Origin: Dillenia suffruticosa
Taxonomy: Eukaryota > Streptophyta > Magnoliopsida > Dilleniales > Dilleniaceae
Assembly: GCA_033439265.1 (NCBI GenBank)
Contig: JAVTVX010000010.1
Span: 5,642,001 to 5,706,000, forward strand
Length of the DNA stretch: 64,000 nucleotides
Direction: 5' to 3'
Positions within the stretch are counted from its first letter, which is position 1. Each line of letters starts with the position of its first letter. Under the pieces are notes generated by a model. That model was given only the letters and a program-made list of their open reading frames with translations. It made no database searches and had not been told where the DNA came from. Shown here piece by piece: positions 47,676 to 58,840 of the stretch. The translations under genes and the position numbers were made by a program.

Positions 47676-48564
47676 GTTATGTCAGCAGTGCAGTAATGCA
47701 ACGGAAAGCTTACTTCATGTGCTTCGTGACTGTGGGGAGTCTAAGAAGATTTGGGAAGGGTTGTGGAGGTTCATGGAAGAGGATTGCTGGTTTTGGGAAG
47801 AAAATTTTGGAAGATGGTTAAAGAAGGGAATGGAAACTAAGTTAGAGCCTTCTTTTCCTACCATGGTTTGGTCTCTTTGGAAGAGGAAATGCAAGTTGGT
47901 TATGGAAAATAAGTCCCAAAACACTCAACTGACAATTAAAGAGATCTTTAATTTGAGTAAGAGCTGGACTGCTGCCTTCGAGACTAAGCGAAAAGCCCCT
48001 ATCAGAGAGGTTCTCTGGGTCAAATGGCATCCCCGTAATGCTGGTAAGATAAAGTTAAACACGGATGGAGCGGTCACTTTGGCGACTAGGAAAGCTAGTG
48101 CAGGTGGCCTCTTGAGCAGGGAAGATGAGAGTTAGTTGAAAGGTTTCACCATCAACATTGGTAAAGCAGACATTATCATTGCAGAAATGTGGGGTCTGAG
48201 AGAAGGCCTAAAGCTAGCTAAAAGTCTGGGCATTGAGCAACTACAAGTGGAAGTAGATAACACAGCCATTGTTAAGCTTCTTGCAGAGAATGCGGAAGAC
48301 AACCATCCTCTCCACCTGATCAGCGTTGACTCCAAAGAGCTAATGCTAGAGCTTGGAGTGAATCAAGTCTTCCATGTCTTTCGAGAAGCTAACGGGTATG
48401 CTAATGTCCTTGCCAAAACGGGTCTAAGATCTAACCCCGGTGTCTCAGTCCCGGATGATCCTCCACAAGAGCTTCTCTATTTGCTCTCTGCTGATGCAAG
48501 AGGGGTAGGAATTCATAGGAAAGGTGGGCCAAGGCCTATTAGAGTTGAGGTGTTGGGTCCTTAG
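47676..48564 (+). pseudogene. LINE ORF2, right part: zf-RVT end and RNase H
   Basis: The zinc-finger half left of the Copia element is continued here by LCQQCSNATESLLHVLRDC (about 47680-47733). RNase H has NTDGAV (about 48058), EMWGLREGLKLA (about 48184-48219), VEVDNTAIVKLL and HVFREANGYANVLAKTG. The last motif has Asn where plant LINEs usually have Asp in ADLLAK. A TAG at 48133-48135 stands where a Trp is usual. The frame ends at 48564, followed by the LINE tail. Confidence 0.87.
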
Positions 48565-48849
48565 CCTTTGTTGGGCTTGTTTGCTCTTTTCACCAAAAAA
48601 ACAAAGAAGGCTAATGCAGGGTAGCACAATGCAATAAAAGTTTGTCAACATCCGAGGTTTACGGTAAACGTTGGCTAGACTAACGGACAGTTAGAGTGTT
48701 ATATTTTTTTAACTAACTTTAAAATTCAAAATTTGGAAATAAAAAGGATGATGTTAGGAGAGCCATCCCAAAATGAGACTCCTGCAAATGTTAAACCAAA
48801 TTAGTCAAAACATGATTTCAGATACTGATGGTGGAAAAAAAAAGAAGAC

Positions 48850-49980
48850 AAAAGCTGGCTAGGGTTACAGGATGTATCCGGTTGCAAATATAAGGAAGAG
48901 GATGTTTACAAGTTTCTCTAATGATGAAGAATGAGATACGAGAAATTCCACCAGCTGTACCATTGAATTATGATGGTTTGTCAACGTTGTTGATGCAAGG
49001 GAACAAGTTTCAGGAAGACATTCCAGATTCTTTCTTTGCAAATGTCAAATGGCGTTCATGTCCTTGATTTATCCTGTACAAGAATCAAGAGTTTGCTGGT
49101 TTCCATTTCCAACCTCTTTTTTCTTTTAGGCCTTCTTTGGAGAAGCAAACAGGATTGTTGAAATTGGATTCCTATGGTGATACAAAGCAGAGGAACTGTT
49201 GAGTTGGTCAAACTTGGAAACTTTAAAATGCAGGTTTTGTAATAAGAACTGCAACAAATTTGTTGGGTCTACTCGCAAAAAGGGTTTGAACAATACTACT
49301 TTGTGGTGGGAGATGACCCATGCTGGGCTGAAGAGAAACGAGCACGCATCAAGCAGAGAAGTGGTTTTTGGCAGGGTAGACTTCAGCAGAAAGAAAGATG
49401 ATACTGTAGTTCTGCCGAAACGACATCTAGAGACCGGAAATCAAAGCATGCAAACGATTAGCAGAATGTGTGATAACCCTTGGTAGCCTTGAGACATTGT
49501 AACTTAGTTCGCTTGATCCTTGAATGGATGACTGCTGGTGGGAACACCACTACTGGCCCTTTCTTTTCTTAAAGAATTTAGGATTAGTGGATGCCCAAAA
49601 ATCAAGAAGTTGTTCCCAGCAACATCACTACAGCTACTAAAATAGGACCAAGATGAGATGGAAAGACAAAACACCAACAATCTTCACAACGGAGGAGACA
49701 TCTTTTTTAACCTCCCAAAGTTGCTGGCCTTGGATTTGAATGAGTTGCTGGAGCCGAAGAACATATTTTCGGGTTTACTCCAGTTTGAATCCCTCCGGGA
49801 TATACATGTTTTGCAAAGTCCAAAGCTGAAGATGCTGCCTTTTTATATGCCACCAATTAATATTAATGATGGAAATAATTCCCGACTAATCTCCCCCATG
49901 AGGATCTTTGCAAGGTAAAGAAGGGTAGAAAATTGCTGCAGCAGGATGATCCTTCTTCAATATCTGCCATTAAACCCTTT
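48850..49980 (+). pseudogene. LRR part of the resistance-gene relic (right half)
   Basis: Leucine-rich repeat pieces in several frames: LRLQDVSG-like sequence (about 48860), MMKNEIREIPPAVPLNYDGL (about 48921-48980), LLMQGNKFQEDIPDSFFAN, a DLSCTRIKSL-like piece (about 49068), and the C-terminal LPKLLALDLNELLEPKNIFS and LLQFESLRDIHVLQSPKLKM (about 49695-49840). They belong with the NB-ARC half at 35041-35396, which fixes the LINE as an insertion into this gene. MHD and early LRR parts are missing or unreadable between 48606 and 48850. The relic is non-functional. Confidence 0.75.
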
Positions 49981-51217
49981 TGTTTTCAAGGACAATCTTG
50001 GTCAGGTTGTACGCTAGTCTTGGTAAGAATATCTATCGTGCACAACTCCACATTCTCTCACGGTGCATTGCTTCTGGGCTGTTCCTTATTTTGCCAATAA
50101 TAACAGGGATGTCGAATAGAGATGGCAGTCGATTGAAGACAGAATGTAGGAAGGCAAGTAGACTGTATACAGGGTATGCCAGTGGCTTGTCTATCTATTG
50201 CGGAGGTCACAACCGAATCCGAAGAACAGGGGGAAGCAACTAACATGCAATATTCCTAGGGCTTCTCCAGGACTCTGCATTCAGTCTAATTAAATTGTGA
50301 AGATAATCTGACAAGTCATGTGGAGCTATATAGTCTAAGTTTCAAAAACGTGGCATCAAAGGCAAGTGCTTTTATCTCTTCAACAGCAATAAAGACTGAT
50401 GCCATTTGTGGCGTAATCTATACAAAGGTATATTTCAACTGTCTATGACACAGAAACATCAATTACCAAGAAAAATAAGACATGCGCCAACAACAAGTTC
50501 AGTGTGCATGTAGAAGAATCTTAATGAACTGATCAATACCAACAGTTTGGATTGATGATCTCAAACTTTGAATGAAGCACCAAAGCCGACCTTGTATCTC
50601 CTTGCTTATCTATGTAGGAAGGATAAATTGCAACTCTCATATCAATAGGAGAGGGTCAGTGACCAAAAGTGATATGAAACAGAACGTTAATGAGATTATA
50701 TGAGACCTAACATGAGGGATAAAAATCATACCTCATACCACTTGATGAACCATGAGGGAGGTGACCAATATATTACTACGGTATGTAAATCCACTTACAT
50801 ATGATCAGTGTGATCAACATTTTGACACAGATAAGGTAGGACACTTCAAATACTAAGAAAATATCCAAGAAAGTAAATTTCATTATATCCATATCTATTC
50901 CATCATTAACAAAGATAAAATTGAAATTTTAACATAGATGCCATCAATTTGCACAAACCCACAACCTTACACAAGCTAACAGAACCTGAACCAAAGCCAT
51001 TTAAAATATAATGCTTCAGATTCTAAGAGTGAAACTGAAAGGATATACACATGACCGAACGATATGTCATTGTCAGCCGTGAAACACTAAGCAAGGGTAT
51101 ACAATACCTATACCGTGCAAAAGTGCAAGCCAATCTCAAAAACCTGACAGCAATGCACCCAGCCCACCACATTCAGCTACTCAAATTTCTTTATCTATAG
51201 CTACGACCCCTAAACCT
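49981..51217. other. Region between the LRR relic and FLZ
   Basis: No supported gene. A frame of 87 codons at 49980-50243 has no recognisable motif and probably continues the relic's 3' flank. The right several hundred bases should contain the 3' UTR of the minus-strand FLZ gene. Confidence 0.5.
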
Positions 51218-52008
51218 TTAGGTTGATGAAAACAACTGAACCTTCTCACACTTTGTCTTCTGATTTTCATTCAGGGTCTTTGCCAATTCCTCAGAGACTT
51301 CCTCGACCACCTTGTCCATGGCAATTTGCTTGCCACGGCATTCAGCAGTACAAAATGCTCGCAGATAACTGTCAAAAATACCCATCAAAATCTAATTTCT
51401 CACAGAAACAGAAAAAAAAATAATATGTTACTATGAAACAACAAACTTACCCTCGCCAAAACAAACAATTGCACAGAAAATTAAAGAATAGATTCTAATA
51501 CTTTCAATTTTCAACACAAACACAATGTCATGGATAAATTTACATAAACCAGCTCAATCGACAGAAAGATATGCAAAAAATAACCGTAAAAACTTGAAGA
51601 ATCGCAGAAACCAGAGGCAAATAATAGACATAGCAGAAGAAACCAAAGAAATTGAACACGAAGACAAAGAAGAGAAAAAGAGCCAAACCTGTACATGAAA
51701 ACCTCGTCATTCTCTCTGATCTTCTTTCCACAGAAGAAACACTTCTCAAGAAACCCACCAATCTTCCCATCTCTACACAGATCAACACGATCCTTCTTCG
51801 GAGAAGCAAGACTCAGAATCTTCGGCCGACACTGTTCTGTTTCCGCCACCGAAGGCTTCAGAATCTTCGCAAAACCTCCTGATGATGTCTTCACCGCGGC
51901 GGAAGGTTGAGGAGACCGCCACCGCCAACGGCGTTCCGGCGAGTGGTTGAGCACGCTGGCTTCGCCGAAGCTCGATGATCGAACGATGCGCGAACGCTTC
52001 ACCGTCAT
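51218..52008 (-). CDS. FLZ: FCS-like zinc finger (FLZ, DUF581) protein
   Basis: Minus strand, exon 1 52008-51689 and exon 2 51368-51218, GT-AG intron of 320 bp, 156 residues. The FLZ domain spans about residues 86-122: FLEKCFFCGKKIRENDEVFM is followed across the intron by YLRAFCTAECRGKQIAMDK, giving cysteines C90, C93, C113 and C117. FLZ proteins act as adaptors that bind SnRK1 kinase subunits in plant energy and stress signalling. The N-terminal half is Ser/Arg-rich and disordered-looking (RSRIVRSSSFGEASVL), and the tail is acidic and helical. The phase-2 join restores the finger exactly, which supports the exons. The acceptor is GACAG and the donor ACAG/GTTTGG. No break seen, so likely functional. 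Confidence 0.92.
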
Positions 52009-52106
52009 AATTGATAGTTGCTGCTGTGAAGTATACGAGAGCAGAGAAAATTAGGGTTTTGTTTTGAAGACAGAGAGAGGAGAGAGGGAATAAAACTTGG
52101 CAGAGG

Positions 52107-52116
52107 ATTATATAGG
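52107..52116 (-). promoter_or_regulatory. TATA box of FLZ
   Basis: On the minus strand CCTATATAAT lies about 100 bp before the ATG, with an AG-rich leader after it. Transcription would start near 52080. Confidence 0.65.
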
Positions 52117-52295
52117 CTGCTGTGGTCCCTCTTAGTCTCCACCGAATGCGTTCAACTGAATCACCGTATGACAAACTTACGTGTGGAATTTGGGGGTTTG
52201 ATCACCTGTGGGCGTCCTCATGTCTATCCTCAGCGCACACCCTCCGATCATTTGTTAGAATCCGTATCCTATCCACTTTCTGAACGCTTTGTTCT

Positions 52296-52485
52296 AAGTT
52301 TTATACGGATATAACTTTAATTTTAAAAATAATTTTTAAAATAACATAATGGATAAAAGAAATATAAAAATAATCCACCTATATTGTGATTTTAAGACAC
52401 AACATATATTGTTTATGCATGTCGTTACTTGAAATCACGACATATATTAAAAATGAGACATATCGTAAGTTGAACTAACGACATA
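52296..52485 (+). repeat. Left terminal inverted repeat of the MULE
   Basis: It matches the inverse of 57191-57425, sharing AATCCACCTAT/ACCCACCTAT, ATATTAAAAATG-GACATAT and CGTGAGTTGAACTCACGACAT-like palindromic stretches. The TIR is itself rich in short palindromes such as ACTTGAAATCACGACAT. Confidence 0.85.
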
Positions 52486-52869
52486 CTTTTGACCACTTTG
52501 CAAACACATTTTACATATTATATATGGATTAAATTTACAACAATTCAAATTACAATACAGCGCAAACACCACAACAATATAATTTACAAATTCCATACTT
52601 CAAAATATTATTAACAACTATTAGCTCATAACCAGAACTCATATACAATACATCTTAAATCTCATGACAACCCAATTTACAAACTCCAAATTTCAAAATA
52701 TTTTTCACTACTAATTTTCAAAACAGATATGCAACACAACCCAAATATCATAACAGATTATCAACAAATCTCAAAAACAAAAAACAACTATATAAATTAC
52801 AATAAACAGAAGAAAGAAATAAATTAAATTTCATTAATTTTAAAAGAAGTTACAAATTACAAAAAATAA

Positions 52870-54717
52870 AATTCAATGTTGTCGTCTTGTTCTAGTGTAC
52901 TGTCGAAAACCTAAAGTTACTTTACCATATATAGAATCATCCCGAGATACTAAAACCAGATCATCTATCTGTGTGATCGGAGAAAATAGACGGAAACACG
53001 TGATACACCGGTGATACATCATCTCTCACCCCCTGTGTCAGCCCCTCATTTATAAAGCTATCGGGACGACCTCCCCTCTAAAAAGCCCCCAGAGTGAAAA
53101 ACTGAGGGAACTCATCAAAGACAGGGGTGTAGAAAAATGAAAACTCACCGTATATGGTGGAAGGTCTTGCGACGTCGTTCGACTACTGAAAGGGTGGCAG
53201 TGACGCATGATCGGATGAGGATGGAGGTCTCGTACGCCGTCCTCTCCCTCGTCGTCATTCATGTGCTCGATCTGCATCACTACCATCTGCACCACCTCTA
53301 TCGGGTCGAATGCTGAAAAGACGTGCATATCATCTGCCAGAACCGAGATGGCCGACTTAGCAAGGCCACGAACGTCGACACTGGGTCTGTCTCGTATCTC
53401 GTGCAAAGTGTACCACTACAAGAAATAATGTGAGAAATAGTTAAAATAACAAATTAAATTCATTGATTGAGAATGAAAAGAAGATAGATGAAAACTAACC
53501 ACGTAAGTCAAAGAAGCTTCCCGACGACCAACAAATCTGTGGGAGATTGTGCGAAACCAGATCGAATAGGCAGGATCGAACGCATGTCCGAAAGAGATAT
53601 TTAGTAGAACTAGATGGTCGGTCAGTGAATCCAAAGATCAACGTACACTGCATGCTCTGCCGACCAATTGACCTCTAGTGTACCTCGCGTGCTGGTATCA
53701 TGGAGTCTGTCCTCGGTGTCACATTCACCCGGAATGTACCGTAAGCCTCAAAACTGTCGTAACATCCTATTTGGGAAGTTCCACTCCACGATACTAAAAC
53801 AAATCAAAGGGATCCATGAGTGCCAAATATCCCTCCCCCTATGACAGTAGTCCATCCGAATACAGGACTCAAATGACCTGATCGACCGTTTACCTATCGA
53901 ATACCTCCCCATATGACGTGTGTAGGGAACACAGTGACATCAAACTCAGTGTGCCACCGCAAAGCGAGTGGTCCATCCCTACCCCCAAAGCTGTAACAAA
54001 ACTAGCCCCCCAATCAATCTTATGTGAATCCGCATACGTGGTTATACATAGCTATCTGTACAGATATGCCAAACATGCAGATCCTCAACTAAATCTACCC
54101 AACAACTCTAAATTCTCTAAAAACAATAAAAACTATAAATGTACAAAAGTTCCTATTTTATCAGAAAACAGAATACCTCCTATCAAAAGTAAAATATAAA
54201 CCCGCGTCCACCGTAAAATATCTATATCATCAACACCAACAAACAAATCAGAAAAAATCTTGGACAACCACGGCATGCTCAAAGTGTAACATCTAAATGC
54301 AGACTGTGGTGGCCTAACACCTAAAAGTCTTTCGCATATATTACCCCATGCCACTCCAGTCGTCCTAGATACGAGGGGATGGTCATCCACAGATAACCCT
54401 AACAGAATCTCAATATCCTAAAGGGTAATAGTGATTTTACCATGGGGAAGGTGAAAAGTGTGTGTCTCCGGCCTCCATCGCTCCACCAGAGTATTGATAA
54501 AATGCCAATCGAATTGAATGAAACAACGCCCAACAATCCAGAGTCCTCCAAAAGAGGAAGCGATTGCTCATCGATATGACCATGCTCCCAACGGCGTAGC
54601 ACGGCCTCGCGTCGACGGCAAGTGAGCGTAACCGTCGTGCTGACTCCCTCCCAAAGGCGAGAAGAACAGAACCATTGCTGTAACCGGAACACTCAAATCA
54701 GAAGGTCCTGGATCCAT
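52870..54717 (-). pseudogene. Plant mobile domain (PMD) protein gene relic
   Basis: The minus strand starts MDPGPSDLSV (ATG at 54717), then in shifting frames LQQWFCSSRLWEGVSTTVTL, RWRPETHTFHLPHGK, HPLVSRTTGVAWGNICERLL, GVRPPQSAFR, YTLSMPWLSKIFSDLF and ILRWTRVYILLLIGGILFSD. These are PMD hallmarks, found in MAIN/MAIL1 and in many MULE- and retroelement-borne copies. After an intron-like gap come WFRTISHRFVGRREASLTYV (about 53480-53555) and a C-terminal piece with IRDRPSVDVRGLAKSAIS (about 53335-53400) and an acidic stretch. Frame breaks and stops (for example TGA where Trp is expected near 54120) show decay. PMD function is poorly known. Confidence 0.8.
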
Positions 54718-54984
54718 TTGCAAAATAAAGAAAGAAAAAATAAATTAGATTACAAATACATAATGTTAAAAATAAATTAGATTTCAAATACTCAATTATA
54801 AAAATAATTTAGATTACAAGTACTAAATTAAAAAAAATAGAAATACACAATTATAAACATGAATGTGAAAATATATTTAAGTTGAAAATATCAAGAGACA
54901 AATATGCGAAAAACAAATACATGATATCCGTTATAATAAGAAATATATAAATTCTAACTAAAATACAAAAACTATCTATTTTCA

Positions 54985-56258
54985 CGCGATATTATTGGAC
55001 AATTTTTTCGGTTGTAACCCTGTCTCCCACAAATACATAAATTCTCGGATATCCATTTAGTTATGATATCGAGATGACTTTGGTCTCCCTTTCTCACGCC
55101 TTAGTGATATGTCCGGATGATAGTTGGGTACGATCCGAGTGGCCATCCAGATCTATCTCATACCGGTGAAAAATATGAATCATATACTCTTAAATTATTG
55201 TTCCCACGTATACCATTTTCCGACAATCATATGAATGTCGATCATGGTTCGTGATAGTGCAGCGATTGCATGGGAGCAAGGTATTCTATACGTTTGCCAT
55301 TTTCTGCATGTGCAATGTTCATTATTGATATCGACGATCTGTTTATTTCCTCATTTGTGGCTATATCGTATTTGTCTATAACTTATTTCTATCTCGAAAA
55401 TCTCATTCTGCTTATTAAAAGAGACAACCGTAGGAAGGTTAGCGGTATTCATCCACCTTCCTAACATGGCATTTGCATACTTTGTATACCGCTCTCTTCT
55501 TAACCTGTTTCACCTCAACAATTCTAGTTTCAAAATAGTTCACTGAATTATAAAATGTCTTCAATACCAAAGCAGAAACATGTAGATTCCTTATACATTT
55601 TATTTCACTGATATTGGTCGTCCTATAGCCATAACGAAAGTGACATAACCATCGATTGATAGTGATTCTCCACATGATGCATTTTTACAAAATGTATAAG
55701 TTGATCATTCAACTTAAATCTCATCCATTTCTTCAATTCATCACTAAAACTTCCACTATCTATTGTCAATCGACAATTTTCCTCAAAAGTAACATAACCA
55801 TCTCCTCCCGGTGCAGTTCTCATGAAAGGAATTGATTCATCAACTCCGCTATAAATATATCTCCTACTTCCATGAATGGGTGTTAGCACTGAGGATGACC
55901 CAAACATTATTTGGTTTCCAGAACTATGACCACTAGTATGACCAACTTCTCTACCCTCTTCTTCTTCATCATTATCCTCTTCTTCGACCTCTACTTCCGC
56001 CATTTCTTCTTTATCCACATCTTTATCCATGTCTACCATAACAATATCCACTCAAGATTCGATATGTGGATACTTATCCACATAATCGCAATCTTGTTGC
56101 ACAGACACAAATGTCCGACCATTGTATACCTTTATATACAATTCATGACTTGTACCCACTCCCATAGCCATCACAAACTCCATCAAGTTCAGAACGTCGT
56201 CATCATCATCGATCGGTACCAATACATACCTTACATTCCCCCATTGTATGTGTGACAT
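54985..56258 (-). pseudogene. MuDR-type transposase relic with the core missing
   Basis: Minus strand. An N-terminal part (56258 down to about 55623) has GNVRYVLVPIDDDDDVLNLM, then an acidic run (EEEDNDEEEE) and PFMRTAPGGDGYVTFEENCR. The C-terminal part (about 55290 down to 54985) reads HAIAALSRTMIDIHMI, a GWPLG stretch and CICGRQGYNRKNCP, like the SWIM-end and zinc knuckle of MuDR transposases. The two lie only about 0.3 kb apart, so the central DDE catalytic core is absent. I infer an internal deletion. The link of the N-terminal piece to MuDR is by context and is less sure than the C-terminal match. Confidence 0.62.
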
Positions 56259-57190
56259 AAGACAACGATGAAAAATCTCTATATGTTGTCTTGTCTAATT
56301 GATTCAAAGTCTCTTACAGACCACAGATACTATCTCATTAAAAGATACATCTTTTTTCACCCGAATCAATTTCGAAAGTTCACGATCATAACCCACTCTA
56401 TTCTCACCCTTCACAATTTCACAATTTAATAACATAATAATATCACCATATCTGTCAATTCTACTTAAAATCAAAAAAAACATTTTATTAATATATATTC
56501 CAAAATAATAATTTAAAAGAATATAAAATTCATTTCAATTTTCAGCTTAACAATAAATAATAAATTTATATATTTTAAAACCCCAAATTTAACTATAAGT
56601 AATAAATTTAATATAATTCTCAATTAAAACCCTATAATTAAATTTGTAACAAAATAACAAACAATTAATAAAATTTATCAAAAAACATTCTAATTTCATT
56701 TAATTACAAATAATAAATCTAACTAAATTTACTTATTCATACATTCATAAAAAAACCCTAATCTCTAAATTAACGATTAATTTCCAACAAAAACCTAAAT
56801 CCTAAATATCTAATTATATCTCTCTAAAATATAGTTAAATCAACAAATAACACATCAATTGAACAATATACATCATAATTTAATCAATATAAACATATAA
56901 AATTTCAAATTTCAAATTTCAAGAAACACAAACAACAATTCATTTTCACCAAATTTCGCGTGCGGAGCTTCCAAAATCTCTGGATCGCGGTCAAATCACT
57001 TCCCCCAGGTTACAAATGTCCTTGGCCATTGTAGATCATGTGCGTAGAGGTGGAGAATGCCTTCATCCGAGGTGGAGCAGAGGAGAAGCAGAAGGGGAAA
57101 GAAGGAAAGAAAAAAGAGAAGGGAGAAAAGAGAGAAGGGCACCGAGGGGTTATGTTCGAATATGTGTGACTTGAACTCATGACATGCCTC

Positions 57191-57425
57191 ATGTCGTGAG
57201 TTCAACTCACGATATGTCCCATTTTTAATATATGTCGTGATTTCAAGTCACGACATACATGAACAATGCATGTCGTGACTTCAAGTCGTGACTTCAAGTC
57301 ATGACATACATGAACAGTGCATGTCGTGTTTTGAAGTTACGATATAGGTGGGTTACTTTTGCATTTATTTTACTCATTGTGTTGTTTTAAATTTTTTTAA
57401 AATGTGATACATTTGTACAAAGCTT
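57191..57425 (-). repeat. Right terminal inverted repeat of the MULE
   Basis: It is longer than the left repeat because a block of about 50 bp around GTCGTGACTTCAAGTC is present twice (about 57255-57325). Several self-complementary motifs (for example ATGTCGTGAGTTCAACTCAC) lie within it. Confidence 0.82.
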
Positions 57426-57435
57426 GCTTTGTTCT

Positions 57436-58284
57436 CTCTTTTGGCAAATATTAAATAATATTTTTAAAAATAACATTACAATCCAAACTTTCTCGTAATT
57501 ACAAAAATACCATCATCGAAATTGGAAATAAATCTATTTAAACTTATTATTATAAAATCATATTAAATTAAGAAATTAATTTATTAAAAAATAGAAATCA
57601 TGGGATTGATAACAAATGCTAGAGAAAAAAATTATTTATTTAATTCTTGTGTATATGGCTTAGAGAAAACTCACTAATATATATATACACGAAAATATTT
57701 GTTATATTATTTTTCCATTTTTTGTTGTTTGATTGATTGTTATTTGATAATCGATTTATTAATTTTGATTGTTTCAAATGGAGTTAATTGTTGGATCCAT
57801 TAAGAAACGAGTTATCTTTATACCTATTTTTTTATTTTCATAACTCATAATTAGAAAATTTGATTAAGACAATCGTCACTAAACTAATAAAGCATTGTTC
57901 TTCTTTTTCCTTTCGCGGAAAGGAAGTTTAGGAAAGTTTTCGACAACAACATCTTAGACACACTGCTAAAGCATTTTGGATTCACATTGACTCAGAATTT
58001 TGGATTTTTCATGGGTTCTCAAATTATTTCGATAATTGAGGTGAATTATCAGTATTATAATTTTTTGAAATACAATCTAGAGAGAGGTGAATAGTTTGTA
58101 TGACAATTTTTTGATTGTGTTTGAGTTATACAGTTTGTTGTATACAGAGATGAAATAAGAAAGTTGAAGAAAAATAGTAAAACAGAGCACACGAAGTTTT
58201 TATAGTAATTTTATCAAATTCAGTATATATCTACTATCAAACAAGATCATAGATTTTTACTATTTCTCCAAATAGTAAAATCCA
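57436..58284. other. AT-rich DNA between MULE and tandem repeats
   Basis: No gene. The right half (from about 58060) resembles a decayed LTR: it has GAGAGGTGAATAG and a TTTTTATAGTAATTTT stretch, comparable to modules in the solo LTR at 61720. Ends were not found. Confidence 0.4.
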
Positions 58285-58430
58285 CTTACTTTCCAAGTAT
58301 AAGTGAAACTTTACAACCTACTTGCTTTATAGGTGCAAATGAAAGCTTCACAACTCACTTGCTTCACGGGTGCAAGTGAAACTTTTACCATCCATTTGCT
58401 TTTCAGGTGCAAGTGAAATCTTTACGTTAT
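58285..58430 (+). repeat. Four tandem units of about 37 bp
   Basis: Units start CTTACTTTCC, CTTGCTTTAT, CTTGCTTCAC and TTGCTTTTCA and share GGTGCAAGTGAAA with substitutions. They lie in LTR-like sequence. There are no unique spacers, so this is not a CRISPR array. Confidence 0.75.
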
Positions 58431-58840
58431 TTCATCTCGAAATACTTACAACCTTGTTGGTTATCTTTCTCTTTCTAAAACCCAAAACAAGAAAACCTCT
58501 CGGTTCATTAGAACATTTGACACAGGAGATTGATGAACGTTACAAAAATTGAGGTTATACTCCTCGGGTGTAACACAATTAAGGTTACAAGAGATTACAT
58601 ACTAGAATGAGAAATGAGTGAAAGACAGACTGTCTTTTTTCTCTAGAAACAAAGAGCTTTTTAAGTTAGTTGTTGGAGTGCATTCTATTTATTCATTGAT
58701 CGATTTCCCCCATTCGTTTATTTTTTCTTTACTTTGGCATTTACAGAAGAATTCGATAGAGTTGTTGAAGGGTTGGTGAGTTCAAACGTCGGGTAATTCA
58801 TACTCTTCACCAACCTCTAAATGTTTTCGGCTACCTTCAT

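Larger units (their letters stand above)
35397..48605 (+). mobile_element. L1-type LINE, interrupted by a Copia element
   Basis: Without the Copia insertion the LINE is about 6.0 kb, the usual length for plant L1 elements. It begins only about 15 bp before the ORF1 ATG (35411) and ends near an A-rich tail (CACCAAAAAAACAAAG, about 48590-48605). Order: ORF1 with DUF4283 and a CCHC knuckle, endonuclease, reverse transcriptase, zf-RVT, RNase H. It sits inside a resistance-gene relic. I could not find a clean target duplication. Many frame breaks show it is inactive. Confidence 0.88.
52296..57425. mobile_element. Mutator-like element (MULE) carrying a plant mobile domain gene
   Basis: The 5,130-bp element is flanked by GCTTTGTTCT (52286-52295 and 57426-57435), a 10-bp duplication close to the 9-11 bp usual for MULEs. 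The ends align as AAGTTTTATAC and AAGCTTTGTAC, and long imperfect inverted repeats of about 190-235 bp extend inward. Inside, on the minus strand, are a degraded transposase and a degraded plant mobile domain gene. The left end lies about 290 bp upstream of the FLZ start codon. Confidence 0.88.

Noticed and set aside
35340-48630. Target-site duplication for the LINE
   Set aside because: Similar AAAGA-AGCT-like stretches occur at both edges, but no exact duplication could be matched.
58285-58430. CRISPR-like array
   Set aside because: The 37-bp units are adjacent and diverged, without unique spacers.
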